Positions 45,304 to 53,069 of a stretch of DNA of 64,000 nt are shown here, one piece after another (position 1 is the stretch's first letter; the number at the start of each line of letters is the position of its first letter). The notes beneath the pieces are model-generated. The model saw only the letters and a program-made list of their open reading frames with translations, had not been told where the DNA came from and ran no database searches. This stretch comes from Ralstonia mannitolilytica (GTDB lineage Bacteria; Pseudomonadota; Gammaproteobacteria; Burkholderiales; Burkholderiaceae), in assembly GCF_905397375.1 (NCBI RefSeq), contig NZ_CAJPVG010000001.1:682001-746000 (forward strand). The letters run 5' to 3'. A program made the position numbers and the translations under genes.

Positions 45304-45570
45304 TCAGCTCACCATCAGGCGCGGCAGCCATAGCACGCCGAACGACACCGCGTTGGCCGCAGCCAGCACGGCCCAGGCGCGAGCGCTGGTCGGAAACAGC
45401 ACACTCAGGCTGATGATCACCGCCCACAGCGGCAGGCAGAAGAGCAGCGCGCCGATGACGCCGCTCTCCCATCCGCCCGGCAGCCAGACGATGGCCAGCG
45501 TGCACAGCGCAATGGACAATGGCAGGCCAAGCACCGCCCCGGCCAGCCACTTGGTGCCCATGCCCGTCAT
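45304..45570 (-). CDS. small iron-uptake membrane protein (DUF3649-like)
   Basis: 88 residues from ATG 45570 with three hydrophobic segments (LAGAVLGLPLSIALCTLAIV, GALLFCLPLWAVIISLSVLF, AWAVLAAANAVSFGVLWL). Its start overlaps the upstream gene by four bases (ATGA). Small proteins of this kind regularly sit between PepSY and TonB receptor genes in Fur-controlled operons. Function unknown; family by size, helices and position. Confidence 0.7.
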   Translation of the reverse strand: MTGMGTKWLAGAVLGLPLSIALCTLAIVWLPGGWESGVIGALLFCLPLWAVIISLSVLFPTSARAWAVLAAANAVSFGVLWLPRLMVS

Positions 45571-45851
45571 GGCTGCGGCTCGGCGCCGGCGCGCCGGCGC
45601 TGCACCCAGGCGCCTGCCAGCGGCCACAGCGACAATGCGCCCGTCATGACGAGCACCACCGCGATAACGGCACCGGCCCAGCCCAGCACGTCATTCCACA
45701 GCACGACGGCCACGGCGCACAGCGCAGCGGCGGCGCTGCACAACAGCCGCCCGCGCCCGCGCGTTGGCGGCGCAAACAGCACCTGGTTCGGCGCGGCCGC
45801 ATAGAGGCAGCCCGCCGCCAGCAGCCCAAGCAGGAGGGCAATACCGTGCAT
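45567..45851 (-). CDS. small iron-uptake membrane protein (DUF3325-like)
   Basis: 94 residues from ATG 45851 with about three hydrophobic segments (IALLLGLLAAGCLYAA, LLCSAAAALCAVAVVLW, WAGAVIAVVLVMTGALSLWPL). First gene of the iron operon. A Fur box lies 29 bp upstream, so strong iron repression is expected. Family guess from length and position; no reaction known. Confidence 0.7.
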   Translation of the reverse strand: MHGIALLLGLLAAGCLYAAAPNQVLFAPPTRGRGRLLCSAAAALCAVAVVLWNDVLGWAGAVIAVVLVMTGALSLWPLAGAWVQRRRAGAEPQP

Positions 45852-45879
45852 GGCAGTCTTCAATGGAATTAAGAACGCA

Positions 45880-45898
45880 AATGATAATGATTCGCATT
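45880..45898 (-). promoter_or_regulatory. Fur box of the PepSY/TonB operon
   Basis: AATGATAATGATTCGCATT, close to the 19-bp Fur consensus in both halves, overlapping the expected promoter of the minus-strand operon. Confidence 0.85.
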
Positions 45899-45963
45899 GC
45901 AAGTGGCAAGCGCTACCCCTGCTCGTTGTAAGGACGGCGCGATGCCGTCCGCCGAGCCGGATG

Positions 45964-46461
45964 TCAGTGGAGGTTGCCCCAGCGCGGTACGGCCGGCTCC
46001 GCATTGGCCCATTGCCATGCGTTGCCGTTCTGGCAGGCGTAGATGGTGTATCCGGCGCCCGGGGCGGTCTTCGGCGCGCCGGCTTCCTGCACGGTGAGGA
46101 TGGCTTCGCGGCAGGTGGCCAGCGGCGTGGTGAAGGTCCGCACGAGCACGACCTGGCCGTGCGCTTTGGTCACGCCCATCATCCGTTCGAGGGACCAGTT
46201 CAGCGACGGCGTGCTGTCGCTCAAGCGGCCCACTGCGGTGGCCAGCGCGTCCTGCTCGCTCGCGGCCCATTTGCGTGTCGCATATTTGATGGAGGCATCG
46301 GTGGCGGCGTTGACGGACACTGCCACGCCATAGGCCACCGCCGGGTTGGCTGTCACCGTGCCGGAAGCGATGCCCGCGGCAGCGCCGGTGAGCGGGCCGA
46401 CCGACGAGCAGCCGGCCAGGAACGCGGCACCGGCCGCCAGGAGCCAGCGCATGCCGCTCAT
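45964..46461 (-). CDS. lipoprotein, paralogue of the neighbouring 46458 gene
   Basis: 165 residues with a type II signal and lipobox LAGC (cysteine near residue 18). The C-terminus CQNGNAWQWANAEPAVPRWGNLH mirrors the neighbour's end CNDGKQWKWATAEPATARWGSLQ, so the two are tandem paralogues. Both have a glycine-alanine stretch after the lipobox and a central SRSI/TKAHG segment with two Cys (CREAILTV, YACQNG) that could pair. ATGA overlap with the upstream gene. Outer-membrane or inner-membrane anchored; function unknown. Confidence 0.8.
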   Translation of the reverse strand: MSGMRWLLAAGAAFLAGCSSVGPLTGAAAGIASGTVTANPAVAYGVAVSVNAATDASIKYATRKWAASEQDALATAVGRLSDSTPSLNWSLERMMGVTKAHGQVVLVRTFTTPLATCREAILTVQEAGAPKTAPGAGYTIYACQNGNAWQWANAEPAVPRWGNLH

Positions 46462-46991
46462 TGCAGCGAACCCCAGCGCGCGGTGGCCGGTTCCGCCGTG
46501 GCCCATTTCCATTGCTTGCCGTCGTTGCAGATGGAGGCAATGAAGAAGTCGACCTGCGTGGCCTTGCCATCGGCCGTGTCGACCGTGAAGAGGATTTCCT
46601 TGCAGTGGACGAGCGGCCCGCTGATCGACCGCGTGACGACCACACGCCCCTGCTCGTTCGGCTCGAGCGGGAGGCGGTGCTTGACCTGCCAGGTGCCGAC
46701 CGTGTTGTCCGGCAAGCTGCCGGCCACCTGTGCGATCAGGTCCTGGGTCTCGGCATGCACGACGCGCTGCGTATGCTGCAGCGCCGCCCGCGCCCCCGCC
46801 TGCACGCCCAGGCCGATGCCGGTGGCAACGGCGGCGTTGTCGGTCACCTTGGTGGCGATGGCCGCACCGGTGACGCCGGCGGCGGCCGTGGTGCCCTCCG
46901 ACATCAGTGAACTGCAGCCGCTGAGTGTCAACGTGCCGAGGGCGAGCGCGCTGCCCAGCAGCCGGGCAGATGCGAACCGAGGTGTGCGCAT
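46458..46991 (-). CDS. lipoprotein, paralogue of the neighbouring 45964 gene
   Basis: 177 residues. Type II signal with lipobox LSGC (cysteine near 26), a glycine-zipper-like Gly/Ala stretch (GVTGAAIATKVTDNAAVATGIGLGVQAGARAAL) and a C-terminal domain holding two cysteines (HCKEILFTV, SICNDG). First of a tandem pair; the second starts inside its stop (ATGA). I recognise no family name; the glycine zipper suggests membrane association. Confidence 0.8.
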   Translation of the reverse strand: MRTPRFASARLLGSALALGTLTLSGCSSLMSEGTTAAAGVTGAAIATKVTDNAAVATGIGLGVQAGARAALQHTQRVVHAETQDLIAQVAGSLPDNTVGTWQVKHRLPLEPNEQGRVVVTRSISGPLVHCKEILFTVDTADGKATQVDFFIASICNDGKQWKWATAEPATARWGSLQ

Positions 46992-47171
46992 GTGAGGGCT
47001 TCCAAATCTGCAACACGGCGCATTCTAAAGGACACGGCGGCCCGCAAACGGCGATGCCGCGCGGTTTCTCACAATTGTTTTGAGTTGAGCGGATGCGTGA
47101 TCGCAGCGCGTGGCAGCTGCGCACGGGGTCTCGCTGCCGGATTGAATCGATCGTCCGCGGCAGGAAACCGC

Positions 47172-47199
47172 TTGACATGTGCATATGCACTGATAAACT
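47172..47199 (+). promoter_or_regulatory. marR promoter with embedded palindromic operator
   Basis: TTGACA (47172-47177) and TAAACT (47194-47199), 16 bp apart. The spacer holds the palindrome GTGCATATGCAC (47179-47190), found again before the SDR gene. Binding here would block RNA polymerase. Confidence 0.75.
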
Positions 47200-47206
47200 G
47201 CAGCCC

Positions 47207-47632
47207 ATGTCGCAGCCACCCGGAACCCCCAAGTGCACCGCGCTCGCCATCCGCCAGGCGGCGCGTTATGTCACGCAGCTTTATGACCGCCATCTGGGCG
47301 AGGTCGGGCTGACGTCATCGCAGTTTTCGGTGCTGGTGGCCATTGCCACCGCCGCCGGTGAACCGACGATGGCCTCGGTGGCGGAAGCCCTGGTGATGGA
47401 CCGGACCACCCTCGTGCGCGCGCTGCAACCGATGCAGCGCGATGGCTTGCTTGTGCAGAAGCCGGCGTCCACAGGACGTGCTACGGCCTTGCACCTGACG
47501 TCGCGGGGGCGGGCGCTGCTCAAGGCCGCCGAGGCACACTGGCGGGCGGCGCAGCAGGAGATTGACGACAAGTTCGGGGTTGACCGGGCCAGGGCGCTTC
47601 GCGAGGCCCTGTTTGCACTCACCACGGCTTGA
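47207..47632 (+). CDS. MarR-family regulator
   Basis: 141 residues from ATG 47207, placed 7 bp after the TAAACT -10 element, so the transcript is close to leaderless unless it starts at a later ATG. Winged HTH (LTSSQFSVLVAIATAAGEPTMASVAEALVMDRTTLVRALQPMQRDGLL, about 40-90). The duplicated palindrome GTGCATATGCAC lies in its own promoter and before the SDR gene, so it probably represses both. Effector unknown. Confidence 0.85.
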   Translation: MSQPPGTPKCTALAIRQAARYVTQLYDRHLGEVGLTSSQFSVLVAIATAAGEPTMASVAEALVMDRTTLVRALQPMQRDGLLVQKPASTGRATALHLTSRGRALLKAAEAHWRAAQQEIDDKFGVDRARALREALFALTTA

Positions 47633-47672
47633 ACCCGCGCCAGGCAACGGCGCATTTTTTTGCGGTAAAACT

Positions 47673-47684
47673 GTGCATATGCAC
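47673..47684 (+). promoter_or_regulatory. second copy of the marR palindrome, before the SDR gene
   Basis: GTGCATATGCAC, identical to 47179-47190, here 14 bp before the SDR start. Flanking T and A extend the symmetry to TGTGCATATGCACA. Confidence 0.75.
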
Positions 47685-47698
47685 ACATGGAGATCGAT

Positions 47699-48397
47699 AT
47701 GGATATCAAAGGCAAGACCATTCTGGTGACGGGCGCCAATCGCGGCCTGGGGCGGCAGTTCACGCAGGCGCTGCTGGCCGCTGGCGCCGCCAAGGTCTAC
47801 GCAGGCGCCCGCGACCCGCAGACGGTCACGCAGCCGGGCGTGCAGGCCGTGCGCCTCGATGTGACCGACGCCGAGTCGATCGCCGCAGCAGCAGCGGCGC
47901 TCACGGACGTTGACGTGGTCGTCAACAACGCAGGCATCATGCAGCCCGCGTCCTTGCTCGCGCCCGCTGACATCGGCGCGATCCACCAGACCTTTGACGT
48001 GAACGTGTGGGGCCTGCTGGCCGTCACGCAGGCGTTTGCGCCGGTGCTCAAGCGCAACGGCGGAGGCGCCGTTGTGAACGTGCTGTCGGTACTGAGCTGG
48101 GTGGCGCTCCCGACGAGCGGGGCTTACAGCGCATCGAAGGCCGCGGCCTGGGCGCTCACCAACGGCTTGCGGCACGAGTTGCGCAGCCAGGGGACACGCG
48201 TGGTCGGCGTGCACCCGGCCTACATCGATACCGACATGACGGCGGGCGTGGCCGCGCCGAAGTCGACGCCCGAACACGTCGTGGCCGAAGTGCTGCGCGC
48301 ACTGGCCGACGGCCGCGACGAAGTCCTCGTGGATGACGTGGGCCGCAACGTGAAGCAATCGCTCTCGGGCGCAACGCCGGCCTACCTCGCGGCCTGA
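47699..48397 (+). CDS. short-chain dehydrogenase/reductase
   Basis: 232-residue SDR. Cofactor motif VTGANRGLGRQ (near residue 12), NNAG (near 75), catalytic Ser and YSASK (Tyr and Lys near 140). Start ATG 47699 is preceded by GGAG; ATG 47687 is possible. Likely target of the MarR protein upstream. Substrate unknown; the last 16 bp overlap the convergent AraC gene on the other strand. Confidence 0.87.
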   Translation: MDIKGKTILVTGANRGLGRQFTQALLAAGAAKVYAGARDPQTVTQPGVQAVRLDVTDAESIAAAAAALTDVDVVVNNAGIMQPASLLAPADIGAIHQTFDVNVWGLLAVTQAFAPVLKRNGGGAVVNVLSVLSWVALPTSGAYSASKAAAWALTNGLRHELRSQGTRVVGVHPAYIDTDMTAGVAAPKSTPEHVVAEVLRALADGRDEVLVDDVGRNVKQSLSGATPAYLAA

Positions 48398-49200
48398 CCG
48401 GCGGCGGGGCGCTCGCCCTCGCCGCACATCTGGCGGCGATAGCGCTGCGGTGAAAACCCGACCTGCTTGCGGAACATCGCAATGAACGCAGAGGGCGCCC
48501 CGTAGCCGAGCGCAAGCGCAATCTCCTGCACCGGCCGGTCTTCCCTGAGCCACACCAGCGCGCGCAGCAGGCGTACGCGGTTGCGCCATTGCACGAAGGT
48601 CATGCCCAGTTCGGCCTGGAAGCGGCGAGCGAGTGTGCGCTCGGTACTGTGCACGCGGTCGGCCCATTGCTTGAGGGTGGTGTTGTCGGCGGGGTCGAGG
48701 CGGATGGCCTGCAGGATGGGCTCGAGCTGGCGATCGGTGCTGTCGGGCAGGTAGCTGTCGGCGTGGCCGGCCCGCACGAGGGCCTGGACGAGCAGTTCGA
48801 ACTGGCGGAGGTCCCAGTCGTCGGCCATGGCGGTGATGCGGCGCGTGGCGAAATCCTCGATCAGTGCCCGCACCAGCGGCGTCTGCGGAATCAGGCATGC
48901 CATGGGCGGCAGCCGTTGCGCGAGCGGCTCGGCCACGTACACCGAGAGGAAATCCGTCGCCTGCCGGATCGACGCGGAATGCGGCTGGTTGGCCGGCACC
49001 CAGATCAGGTACTCCGCCGGCGCCGTCAACCGGCGGCCATCGACGGCCACTTCCATGAGCCCCAGGCTGATGCGGTTGATCTGGCCCCACGGATGCGTGT
49101 GCGGCTCGATGTCGGTTTCGGGCGCGAAATGGTCGTAGCGGAAGTAGAACGGTGCGCCCTTGGGCACCCGCAGATCGGCTTCGCGGTAGGCGGTGTACAT
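48382..49200 (-). CDS. AraC-family transcriptional regulator with cupin domain
   Basis: 272 residues. N-terminal cupin (PHTHPWGQINRISLG, a metal- or ligand-binding pocket) and C-terminal double HTH (LKQWADRVHSTERTLARRFQAELGMTFVQWRNRVRLLRAL and a second with LGYGAPSAFIAMFRKQVGFSPQRYRR). Divergent from the DMT permease gene; the perfect inverted repeat between them is its likely site. Its 3' end overlaps the convergent SDR gene by 16 bp. Confidence 0.9.
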   Translation of the reverse strand: MYTAYREADLRVPKGAPFYFRYDHFAPETDIEPHTHPWGQINRISLGLMEVAVDGRRLTAPAEYLIWVPANQPHSASIRQATDFLSVYVAEPLAQRLPPMACLIPQTPLVRALIEDFATRRITAMADDWDLRQFELLVQALVRAGHADSYLPDSTDRQLEPILQAIRLDPADNTTLKQWADRVHSTERTLARRFQAELGMTFVQWRNRVRLLRALVWLREDRPVQEIALALGYGAPSAFIAMFRKQVGFSPQRYRRQMCGEGERPAAGQAAR

Positions 49201-49236
49201 GGGGCTCGCTCGGTTGTCGTCTTCGAGCGGTGAAGT

Positions 49237-49270
49237 TGTCCGGTTTGCAGTATATGTTCTGAACCGGACA
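49237..49270. promoter_or_regulatory. perfect 9-bp inverted repeat between AraC and DMT genes
   Basis: TGTCCGGTT (49237-49245) faces AACCGGACA (49262-49270) with a 16-bp spacer. It lies midway between the divergent starts and is the best candidate operator for the AraC protein. Confidence 0.65.
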
Positions 49271-49310
49271 TCACTACACTGCCTTCTTCGATTGTTCCAC
49301 GGAGGCCCTC

Positions 49311-50201
49311 GTGCCTGTGCTGTATCCCTTGCTGGCAGTGCTGATCTGGGCTGCCAATACGATTGTGTCGAAGGCCGCGGCCGGTGTGGTCGACCCGGCG
49401 GCCATCTCGCTGTACCGCTGGGTGGTGGCGGCGATCGTGCTGACGCCGTTCTGTGCGCGGCCGTTGTGGCGCCAGCGCCAGGCGATCGCGGCGCAGTGGC
49501 GGCGCTTTGCCGTGCTCGCGCTGCTCGGCATGGTGATGTACCAGTGCCTCGCGTATTACGCGGCGCACAGCACGAGCGCGACCAACATGGGCGTGATCGG
49601 CGCGTTGATCCCGCTGCTGGGGCTGGTCCTGAACGTGGCGGTGTTTCGTCAGCCCGTGGGCGCGCAGGCGGTGGCGGGGGTGGTTGTCTCGCTGCTGGGC
49701 GTGCTGTATCTGCTCGGCCGCGGAGAGCCGGCCAACCTGTTCGACGGCGGCATCAACCACGGCGACGTGCTGGTGCTCGTCGGCGCCACGGCCTACGCGC
49801 TGTACAACATCCTGTATCGGCGCTGGGCGCTGCCGTTCGGGCAGTGGCTGAACCTGTATGTGCAGGTGCTGATGGCCGTGGTAATGCTCGTGCCCGTGGC
49901 CATGACGGCGCACAGCCTGGCCATTCCGGCCAAGGGCATCGGGCTGGTCGTGTTTGCGGGCATTGCCTCGTCGATTGTCGCGTCGTACCTCTGGATGCTC
50001 GGCCTCAAGCGCATCGGCAGCGAGCGCACGGCGGTGCTCATGAACCTGATGCCGGTCTTCACGGCCGGCCTGGCCGCGGTCATGCTCGGCGAGACCGTGC
50101 ACAGTTATCACTGGATCGGCGGCGGTCTCGTATTGCTGGGTGTGAGCCTGGCGCAGGGCATCGTGCGCCTGCCCGCGTTGGGACGGGGCGCGCGCGCCTG
50201 A
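49311..50201 (+). CDS. EamA-family (DMT) permease
   Basis: 296 residues, ten helices in two EamA repeats (ISLYRWVVAAIVL in the first, SERTAVLMNLMPVFTAGLAAVMLGE in the second). GTG start at 49311, fixed by GGAGG 5-9 bp upstream. Exporter or importer of small metabolites or amino acids; substrate unknown. Divergent from the AraC regulator, probably its target. Confidence 0.87.
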   Translation: MPVLYPLLAVLIWAANTIVSKAAAGVVDPAAISLYRWVVAAIVLTPFCARPLWRQRQAIAAQWRRFAVLALLGMVMYQCLAYYAAHSTSATNMGVIGALIPLLGLVLNVAVFRQPVGAQAVAGVVVSLLGVLYLLGRGEPANLFDGGINHGDVLVLVGATAYALYNILYRRWALPFGQWLNLYVQVLMAVVMLVPVAMTAHSLAIPAKGIGLVVFAGIASSIVASYLWMLGLKRIGSERTAVLMNLMPVFTAGLAAVMLGETVHSYHWIGGGLVLLGVSLAQGIVRLPALGRGARA

Positions 50202-50310
50202 ACACGCACGGATTTCCCCCCGCGCGGCGCGGTGGTTGGCGGTAAAATCGACCGCACGACGGGCGCACCAGTGGCGCCCGCCGCGTCTTCCAGAACCCCA
50301 ATCGCAGACC

Positions 50311-51351
50311 ATGAAACGCAGCGCCGGAGCCGTCACCGTCGATGATGTTGCCGCGCATGCGGGCGTGTCGATCAAGACCGTCTCGCGCGTGCTGAACCAC
50401 GAGCCCAACATTAGCGAAAAGACGCGCGCCAAGGTAGTCGAGGCGATGCAGGCGCTGGATTACCGGCCCAACCCCGCCGCCCGGCGACTGGCCAGCAAGC
50501 GCGCCGACATCATCGCGCTGGTCTACGACAACCCGTCGGACAACTACATCGTCAACATCCAGCACGGCGCGCTCGAAGCGTGCCGGGCGCTCGACTACAG
50601 CCTGCTGCTCACCCCCTGCAACTACCGCGATCCGGGCCTCGCCGCGCAGATCATCCAGAGCGCCCGCCAGCGTGCACTGGCCGGCGTCATCCTCACGCCG
50701 CCGGTGTCGGACGTGTCGTCATTGGTTGCGGCGCTGGATGAAGCCGGCATCGATTACGTACGTCTCGCACCGGCCGATCGCCAGCACAAGGGCCTGTCCG
50801 TCAACACCGAAGACCGCGCCGCCGCGCGCGACATGACGCTGCACCTCATCGGCCTGGGCCACCGCCGCATCGGCTTCGTGGTGTGCGACCCGCACCACGG
50901 CGCTGCATACCAGCGCGTGTTCGGCTACCGCGATGCGATGGCGCAAGCCGGCATCGAGGTCGACGAGCGCCTGGTCGAGCAGGGCGAGCATTCGTTTGAA
51001 TCGGGCGTCGCCTGCGCCGAGCGGTTGCTCTCACGCGAGCCGCGGCCGACCGCGATCTTTGCCGGCAACGACGACATGGCCGCCGGCGTGCTGCGCGTGG
51101 CGCAGGCGCGTGGCATCAAGGTGCCGGAAGAACTGTCCATCTGCGGCTACGACGACACGCCGCTCTCCCGCCAGCTGTGGCCCGCCCTCACCACCGTGCG
51201 CCAGCCGATCCAGGCGATGGCGCATGCGGCGGTGGAACAGCTCGTCGCGATTCATCGCCCGCATTTACCGGGGCTGAAACCGCATTCGGTGCACGAAAAT
51301 TTACAATACGAGCTGGTAATCCGGGAGTCCACCTGTCCACCCCGGATTTAA
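50311..51351 (+). CDS. LacI-family transcriptional regulator
   Basis: 346 residues from ATG 50311. HTH VTVDDVAAHAGVSIKTVSRVLNHEPNISEKTRAKV (9-43) and hinge NPAARRLASKRA, then the sugar-binding effector core (HGALEACRALDYSLLLTPC, IFAGNDDMAAGVLR). An inverted repeat, GGGCGCACCAGTGGCGCCC (50261-50279), lies before it and may be an autoregulatory site. No sugar operon is adjacent on its strand; the minus-strand xyl operon at 53-59 kb is the nearest candidate target. Confidence 0.9.
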   Translation: MKRSAGAVTVDDVAAHAGVSIKTVSRVLNHEPNISEKTRAKVVEAMQALDYRPNPAARRLASKRADIIALVYDNPSDNYIVNIQHGALEACRALDYSLLLTPCNYRDPGLAAQIIQSARQRALAGVILTPPVSDVSSLVAALDEAGIDYVRLAPADRQHKGLSVNTEDRAAARDMTLHLIGLGHRRIGFVVCDPHHGAAYQRVFGYRDAMAQAGIEVDERLVEQGEHSFESGVACAERLLSREPRPTAIFAGNDDMAAGVLRVAQARGIKVPEELSICGYDDTPLSRQLWPALTTVRQPIQAMAHAAVEQLVAIHRPHLPGLKPHSVHENLQYELVIRESTCPPRI

Positions 51352-51778
51352 AATGCGGCTGGCCATGGCAGCCAGGCAAATTAAAAAGTGACGTCAGGCG
51401 CCCTTGTGCCGCCCCAATCCACTGACTGACCCACCCGGTCGGGGGGTGGTGGAACCTTGACCGGGACGTTATGTTGCAGTGCGGGTTATTCGCACAACGG
51501 TTTGCCGATCGCCTATATTGGGATTTCCGGTGACCGGCCGGGCCCTCCTGAAATGATTACGAAAACGTAAACGTCTGTTCCGTTTCGTCATCGCTTCTAT
51601 TCGCGCAATTCGTCACCAAGCTGTCATGTCTGCACGGCCTCATGGCAAGGTTGGCGAGCCTCTTTGGCCCGATGCCCCCTCCGCTACCCGCGCGACTCTG
51701 GCGAAATGGACCAAGTCGAGGGCGCGATTGCGGCCACTCGCCGGCAGTAATTGAACGATTTTTTGGACGGAAGAATTG
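51352..51778 (+). other. 427-bp gap before the Wzz-like gene
   Basis: No gene seen. It contains CCACCC/GGGTGG arms near 51430-51450, and TTACG-AAAA-CGTAA (51557-51570), a LacI-like inverted repeat that could be bound by the regulator upstream. The ribosome site GGAAG lies before ATG 51779. Confidence 0.4.
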
Positions 51779-53002
51779 ATGAAGAACGGCAATGCCGCGG
51801 TATATGCGGAAGACGGCGAGTTTGGTCTGGATTGGCAAGCATTAATGTCGCGCTGCTGGCAATTACGGCGACAGATCGTTTTGTTTTCCGTTGCATTTGC
51901 CGCACTGATTTTCGCCGTAGCTTTCTGGATGGGTCGGCAGTATTCCAGTGAGGGTTTCCTGCGTGCCCCCCGCAAGTTTGCCGAGTACAACGCGCAAAAG
52001 GCGGCATTCTGGGACCGCGAGACGCTGCGCCGCTATCTCGAAGAAAACAAGAAGCCCAACGACGCAAACGATAACTACCTGCTCGGACACCTGAGCGAAC
52101 ATTTCGTGCAGGCCCACGTGCAGCCTGTTCTACCGTTGTCCAAGGAGGATCTGCGGTATATCGTGGATGCAAAGGGTGTCCTCGATGCCGCCGGCATTCT
52201 CGGGTTCTCGATCTCGTTCAAAGACCCATCCGCAGAGCATGCGCAGGCACGTGTCCAATTGATGGGCGACTACATCAAGGACACCATGCTCAGCGAGGAC
52301 CTCGTCGATACGATCTACACCAAGGCCGGCGAGGCGAAAACCAAGAAGCAGACGATCGACAACCAGATCATTCAGAAGCGCGTGGCATTGGCGCAGGCGG
52401 GCAGCCGGCTGGAAGCGGCGCGGGCGATCGCTGGCAAGTATCCGGAAGCGTCGAAGATGGAAGCGCGGCAGTTGCTGTCGACCGGGAGCGACAGCCAGTC
52501 CTCACGCTATCTGTCGCCCATGGCGCAGCTGGTCGGCATTGAAACCGAGATTGCCGACCTGAAGGCGCAGTTGACGTTGCTCGAACGCGATGGTGCGCAG
52601 AATGCACTGCGTATGGAGTTCTATGACCGCATTCAACAACGCAGCGCTCAGCCGCAGACAGGCGCCGCGCTGCTGGCTGAGTTCGTGAAGACGGCGAAGG
52701 CAGTCTTCGCTGACAAGGATCTTCAGGATGACAAGGTTCGCGAAGTCTATAACCAGATCATGCTGGTGGCCGAGCAGATGCGGAACAAGCACATCACGGA
52801 AGCACGGTTTGTTTCCGGCCCGACGTTGCCGGAGTATCGCTCGGGCCCCGGTCCGCTGGCGTTGATGCTGCTGTCGTTGATCGGGGGGATCGGCCTCGGC
52901 GCCGCCGTTGTGCTGGCGCGCGATAAGCTGCGTGCACCCCAGGCAGCGCACGGCCAGGAGGATGACCCGGAAGACGTCCTGCGACCCGTCCACGTGGCCT
53001 GA
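51779..53002 (+). CDS. Wzz-like polysaccharide chain-length protein
   Basis: 407 residues with the polysaccharide co-polymerase plan: a membrane helix at about 33-52, a long mostly helical periplasmic part (KKQTIDNQIIQKRVALAQAGSRLEAARA and ADLKAQLTLLERDGAQNALRMEFYD are coiled-coil-like), then a second helix near 360-380, preceded by PEYRSGPGP, the proline-rich element of this family. ATG 51779. No glycosyltransferase or polymerase gene is nearby, so which polymer it would size is unknown. A strong terminator follows. Confidence 0.75.
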   Translation: MKNGNAAVYAEDGEFGLDWQALMSRCWQLRRQIVLFSVAFAALIFAVAFWMGRQYSSEGFLRAPRKFAEYNAQKAAFWDRETLRRYLEENKKPNDANDNYLLGHLSEHFVQAHVQPVLPLSKEDLRYIVDAKGVLDAAGILGFSISFKDPSAEHAQARVQLMGDYIKDTMLSEDLVDTIYTKAGEAKTKKQTIDNQIIQKRVALAQAGSRLEAARAIAGKYPEASKMEARQLLSTGSDSQSSRYLSPMAQLVGIETEIADLKAQLTLLERDGAQNALRMEFYDRIQQRSAQPQTGAALLAEFVKTAKAVFADKDLQDDKVREVYNQIMLVAEQMRNKHITEARFVSGPTLPEYRSGPGPLALMLLSLIGGIGLGAAVVLARDKLRAPQAAHGQEDDPEDVLRPVHVA

Positions 53003-53021
53003 CTCCAGACGCTGCAAATGC

Positions 53022-53053
53022 AAAAGGCCCGGCTATCATGCCGGGCCTTTTTT
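53022..53053 (+). terminator. strong terminator after the Wzz-like gene
   Basis: AAAAGGCCCGGC (53022-53033) pairs with GCCGGGCCTTTT (53040-53051), loop TATCAT. T-runs on both strands, so it can also end the minus-strand udh-like gene. Confidence 0.9.
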
Positions 53054-53069
53054 GCTGCTGGCGGCGCGG

